64,000 nt of DNA from NCBI RefSeq assembly GCF_041435495.1, contig NZ_CP108644.1:5937501-6001500 (forward strand), given 5' to 3'. A model generated the notes under the pieces. The model was not told where the DNA came from and made no database searches. It saw only the letters and a list, made by a program, of their open reading frames with translations. This DNA is from Streptomyces sp. NBC_01116. Its GTDB lineage: Bacteria > Actinomycetota > Actinomycetes > Streptomycetales > Streptomycetaceae. The translations under genes were made by a program, and so were the position numbers. Positions 49,796 to 59,997 of the stretch are shown piece after piece; positions within the stretch are counted from its first letter, which is position 1, and each line of letters begins with the position of its first letter.

Positions 49796-51172
49796 GTGCG
49801 TGATTACCTGCTGACGCTCTGTGTCACGGCAGCGGTGACCTATCTGCTGACCGGACCGGTGCGTAAGTTCGCCATCGCGGTCGGGGCGATGCCCGCGATC
49901 CGTGCGCGTGACGTCCACCGCGAGCCGACACCCCGGCTCGGCGGGATCGCCATGTTCGGCGGACTGTGCGCGGGGCTGATCGTCGCGGACCACCTCTTCA
50001 ACCTGAAGGGCGTCTTCGAACTCTCCAACGAGCCGAGGGCGTTGCTCTCCGGCGCCGCCCTGATCTGGCTGATCGGCGTCCTCGACGACAAGTTCGAGAT
50101 CGACGCCCTGATCAAGCTCGGCGGCCAGATGATCGCCGCCGCCGTCATGGTCATCCAGGGGCTCACGATCCTGTGGCTGCCGATCCCCGGCGTCGGCACG
50201 GTCGCCCTCACCCAGTGGCAGGGCACGCTGCTCACGGTGGCGCTGGTCGTCATCACGATCAACGCGGTCAACTTCGTCGACGGCCTGGACGGGCTCGCGG
50301 CGGGCATGGTGTGCATCGCGTCGGCGGCGTTCTTCCTGTACGCGTACCGCCTCTGGATGGGGTACGGCATCGAGGCGGCGGCCCCCGCGACGCTGTTCGC
50401 GGCGATCCTCATGGGGATGTGCCTCGGCTTCATGCCGCACAACATGCACCCGGCGCGGATCTTCATGGGCGACTCGGGCTCGATGCTGATCGGCCTGGTG
50501 CTGGCGGCGGGCGCGATCTCGATCACCGGCCAGGTCGACCCGGACCTCATGAAGATCTTCGAGGGCAGTGAGCGCGAGGCCACCCACGCGCTGCTCCCGG
50601 TCTTCATCCCGCTGGTGCTGCCGCTGACGATCATCGCGATCCCGGCGGCCGACCTGGTCCTCGCCATCGTCCGTCGCACCTGGAACGGCCAGTCGCCGTT
50701 CGCCGCCGACCGGGGCCACCTGCACCACCGGCTGCTGGAGATCGGCCACTCGCACAGCCGGGCCGTGCTGATCATGTACTTCTGGTCGGCCCTCATCGCC
50801 TTCGGCGCCGTCGGTTACTCGGTGCACTCGGCGTCCTCGTGGATCGTGTTCGTGATCATCGCGGCGAGCGCGGTGGGCCTCGTCCTGCTGCTGATGCCGC
50901 GCTTCACCCCGCGCGCCCCGCACTGGGCCAACCGCTTCGTTCCGCCGCGGTACCGCCACGGTGGAGCGGAGGCGGATCCCACTCCCTCGTACGAGGAGAA
51001 GTCGGCGCCCGCGGGCGCCGGTGTCCAACAGGGCTCGGCAGACGCCCGGATGGGCGAGGAGGCCGAGGAACGGGCTCCCGTGGCGGTCGGGGTGTCGGGC
51101 GTCAACGGCGCTACCGCGATCGGTACCCGTTCTCGGTTCCCGGATCGCCGCTCGATCGACAGCTCGCGCTGA
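49796..51172 (+). CDS. Polyprenyl-phosphate HexNAc-1-phosphate transferase (WecA/TagO/MraY-like)
   Basis: 458-aa multi-pass membrane enzyme (about 11 TM helices) that starts a lipid-linked cell-envelope glycan by moving a sugar-1-phosphate to undecaprenyl phosphate. Motifs are PRLGGIAMF, GVLDDKFEID (near 97), NFVDGLDGLAAG (near 159), FMGDSGSMLIG (near 223) and HLHHRLLEIGHSH (near 309). The C-terminal 80 residues are a disordered cytoplasmic tail. GTG 49796 is preferred (GGGG upstream); GTG 49784 is possible. TAGGGT at 49751-49756 is a probable -10. Confidence 0.93.
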   Translation: MRDYLLTLCVTAAVTYLLTGPVRKFAIAVGAMPAIRARDVHREPTPRLGGIAMFGGLCAGLIVADHLFNLKGVFELSNEPRALLSGAALIWLIGVLDDKFEIDALIKLGGQMIAAAVMVIQGLTILWLPIPGVGTVALTQWQGTLLTVALVVITINAVNFVDGLDGLAAGMVCIASAAFFLYAYRLWMGYGIEAAAPATLFAAILMGMCLGFMPHNMHPARIFMGDSGSMLIGLVLAAGAISITGQVDPDLMKIFEGSEREATHALLPVFIPLVLPLTIIAIPAADLVLAIVRRTWNGQSPFAADRGHLHHRLLEIGHSHSRAVLIMYFWSALIAFGAVGYSVHSASSWIVFVIIAASAVGLVLLLMPRFTPRAPHWANRFVPPRYRHGGAEADPTPSYEEKSAPAGAGVQQGSADARMGEEAEERAPVAVGVSGVNGATAIGTRSRFPDRRSIDSSR

Positions 51173-51247
51173 CGATTCGGAACTCGCGGTGCATTACCAG
51201 ACATTGCGCCGCTTTGTCGTGCACACGCGCGCGGATTAACTCTCATG

Positions 51248-51294
51248 TGTGACAGTTGGCACACGTTTGAGGTAAAGACCTCATCAAATAGTTT
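51248..51294 (+). promoter_or_regulatory. atp operon promoter with Crp/Rex-like operator
   Basis: TTGAGG (51267-51272) and TAGTTT (51289-51294) are 16 bp apart. TGAGGT-AAAG-ACCTCA (51268-51283) is an inverted repeat overlapping the -35. Just upstream TGTGACAGTTGGCACA (51248-51263) is a palindrome that fits both the Streptomyces Crp pattern GTG-N6-GNCAC and the Rex core TGTG-N8-CACA. Confidence 0.5.
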
Positions 51295-51442
51295 GTGATA
51301 CCGTTCACGAGACCCGGCGGTGGAGCCGAAGGACCCTGGTAGGACGGTCCATTGGCCCGAAAATCCGCCTCGCGGAGCCGGGCCTACGCTCGTCCATGAC
51401 GACGCCCCATTCTTCCCGCCCAAGACCAGTGGAGCTGCCGCC

Positions 51443-51883
51443 ATGCAGTCCGACATGCGCGAACTACTGCGCATCGCCACCCCCACCGCCGCAGTGGGAG
51501 CCATCGCCACGCTTGTCGGCGGTCTGCTCGCCGGCGGCGAGGGGGCGATCGGTGCCGCGGTGGGCTGCGTGGTCGTGATCGTCTTCATGGCGCTCGGGCT
51601 GCTGGCGCTCAACTGGGTCGGCAAGGCCATGCCCCACCTGTTCCAGGGCATGGGGCTGATGATCTACTCGGGTCAGCTCGTGCTCCTGCTCATCTTCATC
51701 CTGAGCATCAGGAACACCTCACTCTTCGATCTTCAGGTCTTCGCCCTCTCGCTTGTCGCGGCCGTCATCACGTGGATCACCACGCAGGCAGTGCTGCACT
51801 CCCGGAGCAAGACCCTCTACGTCGATCCCGACGCGGACACCCGGAACCGTCCGGGCGGCCCTGGGGGAGATCGTGATGAGTAG
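51443..51883 (+). CDS. atpI: ATP synthase protein I
   Basis: 146-aa membrane protein with four TM helices, first gene of the atp operon. AtpI aids c-ring assembly or Mg uptake in other bacteria and is not part of the final enzyme. Hydrophobic runs include AAVGAIATLVGGLLAGG and LMIYSGQLVLLLIFIL. ATG 51443 has GGAG upstream; the frame is open further upstream without a good start. The gap to atpB is 218 bp. Confidence 0.85.
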   Translation: MQSDMRELLRIATPTAAVGAIATLVGGLLAGGEGAIGAAVGCVVVIVFMALGLLALNWVGKAMPHLFQGMGLMIYSGQLVLLLIFILSIRNTSLFDLQVFALSLVAAVITWITTQAVLHSRSKTLYVDPDADTRNRPGGPGGDRDE

Positions 51884-52101
51884 GGGCGGAATAAAGCCAT
51901 GTTCGACGTGCTGCTATCGTCCGGTCTCGGTTGCGGTAGTGCGAGCGCGGGCAACAAGGCGGTCGCTTGAATCATCGCGAGGCTTCGGGCCCGGCCGCCG
52001 CCTCCTCACCGTAAGAACCAGTCCGGTGCCGACCTGCGGCCACCCGCCGCTCCGACACAACGAGGTAGCCGCATCCATGCGCCATGCAGAAGGAGCTCTT
52101 G

Positions 52102-52911
52102 GTGACTGACGCCCAGACGCTCGCCTTCGAGACGAACTGCCACCTGTTCAAGGACTGCGGGTTCCAAGCTCCCAGTGTGTGGTCGTTCATCTTCGACCCG
52201 CTCTTCACTGTCGGGTCTGTCGAGTTCAACAAGCCCATGTTGCTCGCGATCATCGGAACCTTCGCGATCCTGGCCTTCTTCTGGGCCGGCTTCTCGAAGC
52301 CGAAGGTCGTCCCGGGCAAGCTGCAGATGGTCGCCGAGGCGCTGTACGACTTCGTCCACCGAGGTATCGCCAAGGAGGTTATCGGCAAGAAGGGCGAGCC
52401 CTTCGTCCCGCTGCTGGTCTCCCTGTTCTTCTTCGTCTGGATCCTGAACCTCTGGGCCCTCATCCCGCTCGCCCAGTTCCCGGTCAGCTCCGTCATCGCC
52501 TACCCCGTCGGCCTCGCGCTGGTGGTCTGGGTCACGTACATGACGGTGACGTTCCGGTCGAACGGATTCGTCGGGGGCATCCGCAACCTCTGCGTCCCGA
52601 GCGGTCTGCCCAAGCCGATCTACGTGCTGCTGACGCCGCTGGAGTTCATCTCCAACGTGATCGTCCGCCCGTTCACGCTGGCTGTCCGACTCTTCGCGAA
52701 CATGTTCGCGGGCCACATCCTGATCCTGATCTTCACGATCGCCACCTGGTACATGCTCGGCACGGTCCTGGGCACGGTCTACGCCGGCGCGTCGTTCATC
52801 ATGACGCTGGTCATCACCGTGTTCGAGATGTTCATCCAGGCCCTTCAGGCCTACGTGTTCACCGTGCTGACCGCCACGTACCTCTCCCAGGCGCTCGAAG
52901 AAGCCCACTGA
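52102..52911 (+). CDS. atpB: ATP synthase Fo subunit a
   Basis: 269-aa proton-channel subunit with five to six TM helices. The essential Arg is in LAVRLFANMFAGH (near 199), and FIQALQAYVFTVLTATYL is the usual C-terminal helix. GTG 52102 is chosen because AAGGAG ends 6 nt upstream; an ATG 18 bp earlier overlaps that site region and is less likely. Confidence 0.95.
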   Translation: MTDAQTLAFETNCHLFKDCGFQAPSVWSFIFDPLFTVGSVEFNKPMLLAIIGTFAILAFFWAGFSKPKVVPGKLQMVAEALYDFVHRGIAKEVIGKKGEPFVPLLVSLFFFVWILNLWALIPLAQFPVSSVIAYPVGLALVVWVTYMTVTFRSNGFVGGIRNLCVPSGLPKPIYVLLTPLEFISNVIVRPFTLAVRLFANMFAGHILILIFTIATWYMLGTVLGTVYAGASFIMTLVITVFEMFIQALQAYVFTVLTATYLSQALEEAH

Positions 52912-53005
52912 GGACCTGCCGGCTCCCGGCTCCCGCCCTCAGCTCCCCAGTCGCCCGGTGCGGAGACCATTTCCACCGGACCCACCAAGAGAAGGAACCA
53001 CAGAC

Positions 53006-53242
53006 ATGTCTGCTGCTTTCGAGACCCTCGCGGCCGTGAACGGCAACGTCGGCACCATCGGCTACGGCCTCGCCGCGATCGGCCCCGGCATCGGCATCGG
53101 CATCATCTTCGGTAACGGTGTGCAGGCCATCGCCCGCCAGCCCGAGGCTGCCGGCCTCATCCGCCAGAACATGCTGCTCGGCTTCGCCGTCGTCGAGGCC
53201 CTGGCCCTGATCGGCTTCGTCGTTCCGTTCATCGTCAAGTGA
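53006..53242 (+). CDS. atpE: ATP synthase Fo subunit c
   Basis: 78-aa hairpin subunit of the c-ring. Gly-rich helix 1 (GYGLAAIGPGIGIGI), polar loop ARQPE and helix 2 with the proton-carrying Glu in AVVEALALIG (near 65). AAGGAA precedes the ATG. Confidence 0.97.
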   Translation: MSAAFETLAAVNGNVGTIGYGLAAIGPGIGIGIIFGNGVQAIARQPEAAGLIRQNMLLGFAVVEALALIGFVVPFIVK

Positions 53243-53279
53243 CGTTGTGGCTGTAGCCCCATTCGACGAAAGGTCCACC

Positions 53280-53816
53280 ATGATGTACCTGGCAGCCGAG
53301 GAACCGCAGATGCCTCTGCTCCCGGTCTGGCCTGAAGTCGTCATCGGCTTGATCTGCTTCGGCATCGTCTTCTTCGTCTTCTCGAAGAAGCTGCTTCCGG
53401 TGATCAACAAGACCCTGGAAGAGCGCCGCGAGGCGATCGAGGGTGGCATCGAGAAGGCCGAATCGGCTCAGATCGAGGCCCAGAGCGTTCTTGAGCAGTA
53501 CAAGGCTCAGCTCGCCGAGGCCCGCCACGAGGCCGCCCGTCTGCGCCAGGAGGCGCAGGAGCAGGGTGCCGTCATCATCCAGGAGATGAAGGCGGAAGGT
53601 CAGCGGCAGCGCGAAGAGATCATCGCCGCCGGCCACACCCAGATCGAGGCCGACCGCAAGGCCGCCGCCTCGGCGCTGCGTCAGGACGTGGGCAAGCTCG
53701 CCACCGACCTGGCCGGCAAGCTCGTCGGCGAGTCCCTCCAGGACCACGCCCGGCAGAGCGGCACCGTCGACCGTTTCCTCGACGAGCTCGAGGCGAAGGC
53801 CGAGGCCGCCCGATGA
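53280..53816 (+). CDS. atpF: ATP synthase Fo subunit b
   Basis: 178-aa stator subunit: one N-terminal TM helix (about residues 16-36, VVIGLICFGIVFFVF), then a long charged coiled coil (LEERREAIEGGIEKAESAQ onward). ATG 53280 (or 53283) has AAAGG upstream; a GTG at 53247 in frame is less likely. The stop overlaps the atpH start (ATGA). Confidence 0.95.
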   Translation: MMYLAAEEPQMPLLPVWPEVVIGLICFGIVFFVFSKKLLPVINKTLEERREAIEGGIEKAESAQIEAQSVLEQYKAQLAEARHEAARLRQEAQEQGAVIIQEMKAEGQRQREEIIAAGHTQIEADRKAAASALRQDVGKLATDLAGKLVGESLQDHARQSGTVDRFLDELEAKAEAAR

Positions 53817-54628
53817 ACAGCGCGAGCCGCGAAGCACTGGCTGCCGCACGCGAGCGTCTCGACGCGCTGACCGACAACACGTCGGTCGACGCGGCGAAGC
53901 TCGCCGAGGAGCTGGCATCGGTCACCGCGCTGCTCCACCGCGAAGTATCCCTGCGCCGGGTCCTCACCGACCCGGCCCAGAGCGGCGAGAGCAAGGCCGA
54001 GCTGGTCGCGCGTCTGCTCGGCGGGCAGGTCGGCGGCGAGACCGTCGACCTGGTCTCCGGACTGGTCCGGTCCCGCTGGTCGCAGTCGCGTGACCTGGTG
54101 GACTCGGTCGAGGAGCTGGCGAACACCGCAGACCTCACCGCGGCCCAGCGCGGCGGCAGCCTCGACGACGTCGAGGACGAGCTGTTCCGGTTCGGCCGGA
54201 TCGTCGGCTCCGACAAGGAGCTGCGCTCCGCGCTCACCAGCCGCACGGCCACGGCGTCCGCCAAGGGCGAGCTGCTCCGCAGCCTGCTCGGCGGCAAGGC
54301 GCAGCCGGTCACCGAGCGGATCATCGTCCGCCTGGTCACCCAGCCCCGTGGACGTAGCCTGGAAGCAGGGCTGGACTCGCTGTCCAAGCTCGCCGCGGAG
54401 CGCCGGGACCGCATGGTCGCCGTCGTCACCTCGGCGGTGCCGCTCAGCGACCGGCAGAAGCAGCGCCTGGGCGACGCCCTGGCGAAGCTCTACGGTCGGC
54501 AGATGCACCTGAACCTGGACGTGGACCCCGCGGTCCTCGGCGGGATCTCGGTGCGCGTCGGTGACGAGATCATCAACGGCACCGTCGCGGAGCGCCTCGA
54601 AGAGGCGACCCGGCGCATGGCCGGCTGA
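53813..54628 (+). CDS. atpH: ATP synthase F1 subunit delta
   Basis: 271-aa delta subunit linking the b stalk to the alpha3beta3 head. It is of the long actinobacterial type (E. coli about 177 aa), with an N-terminal helical domain and the C-terminal signature VDPAVLGGISVRVGDEIING. Coupled to atpF by ATGA. A structured 128-bp spacer separates it from atpA. Confidence 0.95.
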   Translation: MNSASREALAAARERLDALTDNTSVDAAKLAEELASVTALLHREVSLRRVLTDPAQSGESKAELVARLLGGQVGGETVDLVSGLVRSRWSQSRDLVDSVEELANTADLTAAQRGGSLDDVEDELFRFGRIVGSDKELRSALTSRTATASAKGELLRSLLGGKAQPVTERIIVRLVTQPRGRSLEAGLDSLSKLAAERRDRMVAVVTSAVPLSDRQKQRLGDALAKLYGRQMHLNLDVDPAVLGGISVRVGDEIINGTVAERLEEATRRMAG

Positions 54629-54654
54629 CACAGAGCAAGAACAAGCAAGACCAG

Positions 54655-54736
54655 CGGCCCGGTTGGGCCGTGCAGAAATTGCAGAAGATTCCTGGGGGTC
54701 GGCCCCCAGACCCCCTTAAGAAACTTCGGGCCCAAC
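54655..54736 (+). other. Structured spacer between atpH and atpA
   Basis: CGGCCC-GGTT-GGGCCG (54655-54670) and CTGGGGG-TCGG-CCCCCAG (54692-54709) are perfect hairpins. Alternatively GTTGGGCC (54662-54669) can pair with GGCCCAAC (54729-54736) just before the atpA ribosome site, enclosing the second hairpin. Confidence 0.6.
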
Positions 54737-54756
54737 AAGGAGAGCAGGGAACCCAG

Positions 54757-56328
54757 ATGGCGGAGCTCACGATCCGGCCGGAGGAGATCCGGGACGCACT
54801 GGATAACTTTGTCCAGTCGTACCAGCCGGACGCGGCCTCGCGCGAGGAGGTCGGTACGGTCAGCGTTGCCGGCGACGGCATCGCGAAGGTGGAGGGTCTT
54901 CCCTCCGCCATGGCGAACGAGCTGCTGAAGTTCGAGGACGGCACCCTCGGTCTCGCCCTCAACCTCGAGGAGCGCGAGATCGGTGCGATCGTCCTCGGCG
55001 AGTTCAGCGGCATCGAGGAGGGCCAGCCGGTGCAGCGCACCGGTGAGGTGCTCTCCGTAGGCGTCGGCGAGGGTTACCTCGGCCGCGTCGTCGACCCGCT
55101 CGGCAACCCGATCGACGGTCTCGGCGAGATCGCGACCGACAGCCGCCGCGCCCTCGAGCTGCAGGCCCCTGGCGTCATGGTCCGCAAGTCGGTGCACGAG
55201 CCGATGCAGACCGGCTACAAGGCCGTCGACGCCATGGTGCCGATCGGCCGCGGCCAGCGTCAGCTGATCATCGGCGACCGTCAGACGGGTAAGACCGCTC
55301 TGGCCGTCGACACGATCATCAACCAGCGCGACAACTGGCGCTCGGGCGACGTGAACAAGCAGGTGCGCTGCATCTACGTCGCCATCGGTCAGAAGGGTTC
55401 CACCATCGCCTCCGTGCGTGGTGCGCTCGAAGAGGCCGGTGCGCTGGAGTACACGACCATCGTCGCCGCCCCGGCGTCCGACCCGGCCGGCTTCAAGTAC
55501 CTGGCGCCGTACACCGGTTCGGCCATCGGCCAGCACTGGATGTACCAGGGCAAGCACGTCCTGATCATCTTCGACGACCTCTCGAAGCAGGCCGACGCCT
55601 ACCGCGCCGTGTCCCTGCTGCTGCGCCGCCCGCCGGGCCGCGAGGCCTACCCGGGTGACGTCTTCTACCTGCACTCGCGTCTGCTGGAGCGCTGCGCCAA
55701 GCTCTCCGACGAGATGGGCGCCGGCTCGATGACGGGCCTCCCGATCGTCGAGACCAAGGCGAACGACGTGTCGGCGTTCATCCCGACCAACGTCATCTCC
55801 ATCACCGACGGCCAGTGCTTCCTGGAGTCCGACCTGTTCAACGCGGGTCAGCGTCCGGCGCTCAACGTCGGTATCTCGGTCTCCCGAGTCGGTGGCTCCG
55901 CCCAGCACAAGGCCATGAAGCAGGTCTCCGGCCGGCTCCGCGTGGACCTCGCCCAGTACCGCGAGCTGGAGGCGTTCGCCGCCTTCGGTTCCGACCTGGA
56001 CGCGGCCTCGAAGGCCTCGCTGGAGCGCGGTAAGCGCATGGTCGAGCTGCTGAAGCAGCCGCAGTACGCCCCGTTCCCGATGGAGGAGCAGGTCGTCTCG
56101 GTCTGGGCCGGCACCACGGGCAAGATGGACGACGTCCCGGTCGAGGACATCCGTCGCTTCGAGTCCGAGCTGCTGGAGTACCTGCGCCGTGAGCGCAAGG
56201 ACCTCCTGACCAGCATCGCCGAGGGCGGCAAGATGTCCGACGACACGCTGCAGTCGATCGCCGACGCGATCGCCGCCTTCAAGCAGCAGTTCGAGACCTC
56301 GGACGGCAAGCTCCTGGGCGAGGGCTGA
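54757..56328 (+). CDS. atpA: ATP synthase F1 subunit alpha
   Basis: 523-aa non-catalytic nucleotide-binding subunit. Beta-barrel start SREEVGTVSVAGDGIA, P-loop GDRQTGKTALA (near 173-183) and C-terminal VSRVGGSAQHKAMKQVSG are typical. ATG 54757 is taken; CAAGGAGAGCAGGGA lies upstream, and the frame before it has no alpha-subunit similarity. Confidence 0.97.
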   Translation: MAELTIRPEEIRDALDNFVQSYQPDAASREEVGTVSVAGDGIAKVEGLPSAMANELLKFEDGTLGLALNLEEREIGAIVLGEFSGIEEGQPVQRTGEVLSVGVGEGYLGRVVDPLGNPIDGLGEIATDSRRALELQAPGVMVRKSVHEPMQTGYKAVDAMVPIGRGQRQLIIGDRQTGKTALAVDTIINQRDNWRSGDVNKQVRCIYVAIGQKGSTIASVRGALEEAGALEYTTIVAAPASDPAGFKYLAPYTGSAIGQHWMYQGKHVLIIFDDLSKQADAYRAVSLLLRRPPGREAYPGDVFYLHSRLLERCAKLSDEMGAGSMTGLPIVETKANDVSAFIPTNVISITDGQCFLESDLFNAGQRPALNVGISVSRVGGSAQHKAMKQVSGRLRVDLAQYRELEAFAAFGSDLDAASKASLERGKRMVELLKQPQYAPFPMEEQVVSVWAGTTGKMDDVPVEDIRRFESELLEYLRRERKDLLTSIAEGGKMSDDTLQSIADAIAAFKQQFETSDGKLLGEG

Positions 56329-56331
56329 TCG

Positions 56332-57248
56332 ATGGGCGCTCAGCTTCGCGTTTACAAGCGCCGCATCCAAGCCGTCACCGCGACCAAGAAGATCACCAAG
56401 GCGATGGAGATGATCGCCGCCTCGCGCATTGTCAAGGCACAGCGCAAGGTGGCGGCGTCCCAGCCGTACGCGACCGAGCTCACCCGTGCGGTGACCGCGG
56501 TGGCGACCGGCTCCAACGCCAAGCACCCGCTCACCACCGAGGTCGACGCCCCGACCCGGGCCGCGGTCCTGCTCGTCACGAGCGACCGCGGTCTGGCCGG
56601 CGGCTACTCCTCCAACGCCATCAAGGCCGCGGAGCGACTGCGGGAGCGCCTTGCCTCCGAGGGCAAGGAGGTCGACACGTACATCGTCGGCCGCAAGGGT
56701 GTCGCGTACTACGGCTTCCGCGAGCGCAAGGTCGAGGACTCCTGGACCGGCTTCACCGACAACCCGGCGTACTCCGATGCCAAGAGCATCGCCGCCCCGT
56801 TGATCGAGGCCATCCAGAAGGACACGGCCGAGGGCGGCGTCGACGAGCTGCACATCGTCTTCACGGAATTCGTGTCGATGATGACGCAGAACGCGGTCGA
56901 CGACCGGATGCTGCCGCTTTCGCTCGACGAGGTGGCCGAGGAGAGCACCCGCAAGGGTGAGATCCTTCCGCTGTTCGACTTCGAGCCGTCGGCCGAGGAC
57001 GTCCTGGACGCCCTTCTGCCGCGCTATGTCGAGAGCCGCATCTACAACGCACTGCTGCAGGCAGCAGCTTCCGAGCACGCTGCCCGCCGCCGCGCGATGA
57101 AGTCGGCCACCGACAACGCCGGAGACCTCATCAAGAGCCTGTCCCGGCTTGCCAACGCGGCCCGACAGGCCGAAATCACCCAGGAAATCAGCGAGATCGT
57201 CGGCGGTGCCAGTGCTCTGGCCGACGCGACCGCGGGGAGTGACAAGTA

Positions 57249-57249
<1 letters not shown>
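56332..57249 (+). CDS. atpG: ATP synthase F1 subunit gamma
   Basis: 305-aa central rotor shaft. The N-terminal coiled helix has RRIQAVTATKKITKAMEMIAA in register with the family; TSDRGLAGGYSSN and the C-terminal MKSATDNAGDLI are conserved. It starts 3 bp after atpA; its TAA overlaps the atpD ATG (TAATG). Confidence 0.97.
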
Positions 57250-58691
<1,442 letters not shown>

Positions 58692-58705
58692 GCCTCCGGC
58701 TCACC

Positions 58706-58781
58706 GAGGGGGGTGGGTGTGTCCCGCCCCCCTCACCACGCCCCGTAGAATTGAACCGACACCCGGCCGGGCGGCCGGGTG
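58706..58781 (+). other. Two hairpins and a -10-like box between atpD and atpC
   Basis: GAGGGGGGTGGG (58706-58717) pairs with 58723-58734 (12 bp, one G-U). CACCCGGCC (58760-58768) pairs with GGCCGGGTG (58773-58781). Between them lies TAGAAT (58746-58751), a good -10 match with no clear -35. AGGAG for atpC follows. Confidence 0.55.
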
Positions 58782-58800
58782 GTGACCCGAGGAGCCACCC

Positions 58801-59175
58801 TTGGCTGCTGAGCTGCATGTCGAGCTGGTCGCCGCCGACCGAAGTGTCTGGTCCGGCGAGGCCACCCTGGTCGTCGCGCGCACCACGTCCGGCGACATCG
58901 GCGTCATGCCCGGTCACCAGCCGCTTCTCGGTGTGCTGGAATCGGGCCCGGTGACGATCCGCACGAGTGAGGGCGGCACCGTCATCGCCGCTGTGCACGG
59001 TGGATTCATCTCGTTCGCGGACGACAAGCTGTCGCTGCTGGCCGAGATCGCCGAGCTGGCCGACGAGATCGATGTCGAGCGCGCCGAGCGGGCGCTGGAA
59101 CTCGCGAAGTCGGACGCGGACGCCGCTGCCCAGCGGCGTGCCGACGTGCGACTGCGCGCGGTGGCGGTGCGCTAG
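58801..59175 (+). CDS. atpC: ATP synthase F1 subunit epsilon
   Basis: 124-aa epsilon subunit. N-terminal beta sandwich (ELHVELVAADRSVWSGEATL, MPGHQPLLGVLESGPV), then a helical hairpin (IDVERAERALELAKSDADA). TTG start with AGGAG upstream. It is set apart from atpD by 109 bp holding two hairpins, unlike the tight spacing elsewhere in the F1 genes. Confidence 0.96.
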   Translation: MAAELHVELVAADRSVWSGEATLVVARTTSGDIGVMPGHQPLLGVLESGPVTIRTSEGGTVIAAVHGGFISFADDKLSLLAEIAELADEIDVERAERALELAKSDADAAAQRRADVRLRAVAVR

Positions 59176-59308
59176 CACCCCCACGGACAGATGTCTTTAC
59201 TCAGCCGCGGCCCGAGCTGGAGCAATCCAGCCGTGTCGCGGCTGAGGCGATGCAGGTGCAATACGGTTTCGGTGTTCGTTACTCGACGATGCGAGGAGGT
59301 CGGTGGAG

Positions 59309-59755
59309 ATGGTCCTCGCGTTGTGGGTGGGCGCGTCCGTCATCGTCACGGTCCTGTTGGGACTGTTCGTCTTCGGCCTGCGCCGGAGGCTGATCCAGCG
59401 GTCCGGAGGGACCTTCGACTGCAGCCTGCGCTGGGACGTGTCGGAGGAACCCGATGCGCTCGGCAAGGGCTGGGTCTACGGGGTCGCCCGCTACAGCGGT
59501 GACCGCGTCGACTGGTTCCGGGTCTTCTCCTACGCTCCTCGCCCCCGCCGGGGCCTGGAGCGTTCTGCGATCGAGGTGATCGCCCGCCGGCTGCCGGAGG
59601 GCGAGGAGGAGCTCGCGCTCCTGTCCGACTCCGTCGTGCTCGGCTGTCTCCACCGCGGGACGCGCCTGGAGCTGGCGATGAGCGAGGACGCCCTGACCGG
59701 TTTCCTCGCCTGGCTGGAGGCGGCGCCGCCCGGCCAGCGGGTGAACGTGGCCTGA
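59309..59755 (+). CDS. DUF2550 membrane protein
   Basis: 148-aa protein of the DUF2550 family, found next to atpC in actinobacteria. One N-terminal TM helix (LALWVGASVIVTVLLGLFVF), then a cytoplasmic domain with GGTFDCSLRW, GWVYGVARYSGDRVDWFRVF and LSDSVVLGC. Function unknown. ATG 59309 gives 9 nt to AGGAGG; the GTG at 59303 would be too close. Confidence 0.88.
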   Translation: MVLALWVGASVIVTVLLGLFVFGLRRRLIQRSGGTFDCSLRWDVSEEPDALGKGWVYGVARYSGDRVDWFRVFSYAPRPRRGLERSAIEVIARRLPEGEEELALLSDSVVLGCLHRGTRLELAMSEDALTGFLAWLEAAPPGQRVNVA

Positions 59756-59760
59756 CAGGC

Positions 59761-59849
59761 GGCCCCGCTGGAAGGGGGTCCCTCCCGGGCGGCCCCGCTG
59801 GGAGGAGGTCCTCCCGGGCGGCCCCGCTGGGAGGGGGTCCCTCCCGGAC
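59761..59849. repeat. Three tandem ~30-bp hairpin repeats
   Basis: Copies at 59761-59790, 59791-59819 and 59820-59849 each start GGCCCCGCTGG and contain a 7-bp inverted repeat. Copy 2 is GGGAGGA/TCCTCCC, copy 3 GGGAGGG/CCCTCCC: one base pair is exchanged on both arms. Copy 1 has one mismatch. They lie between convergent genes. Confidence 0.85.
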
Positions 59850-59912
59850 GGAGCCCGGGGGCGGGTCGATGGGGCCCGAGGGCGTCGCGTAACCGCGCGT
59901 ACACAGCGAAAA

Positions 59913-59947
59913 ACCGGGGAGACGGGGGGCGGACCCGTCTCCCCGGT
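59913..59947. terminator. Bidirectional terminator between DUF2550 and chiC
   Basis: Perfect 14-bp stem ACCGGGGAGACGGG (59913-59926) with 59934-59947, loop of 7 nt. An A-run lies left and CTTTT follows right, so it can serve both convergent genes. Confidence 0.85.
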
Positions 59948-59997
59948 GCTTTTCCGGGGTGGTGCTTGCCGTTACGGCGTGGGGAGCACCGGCGTGA

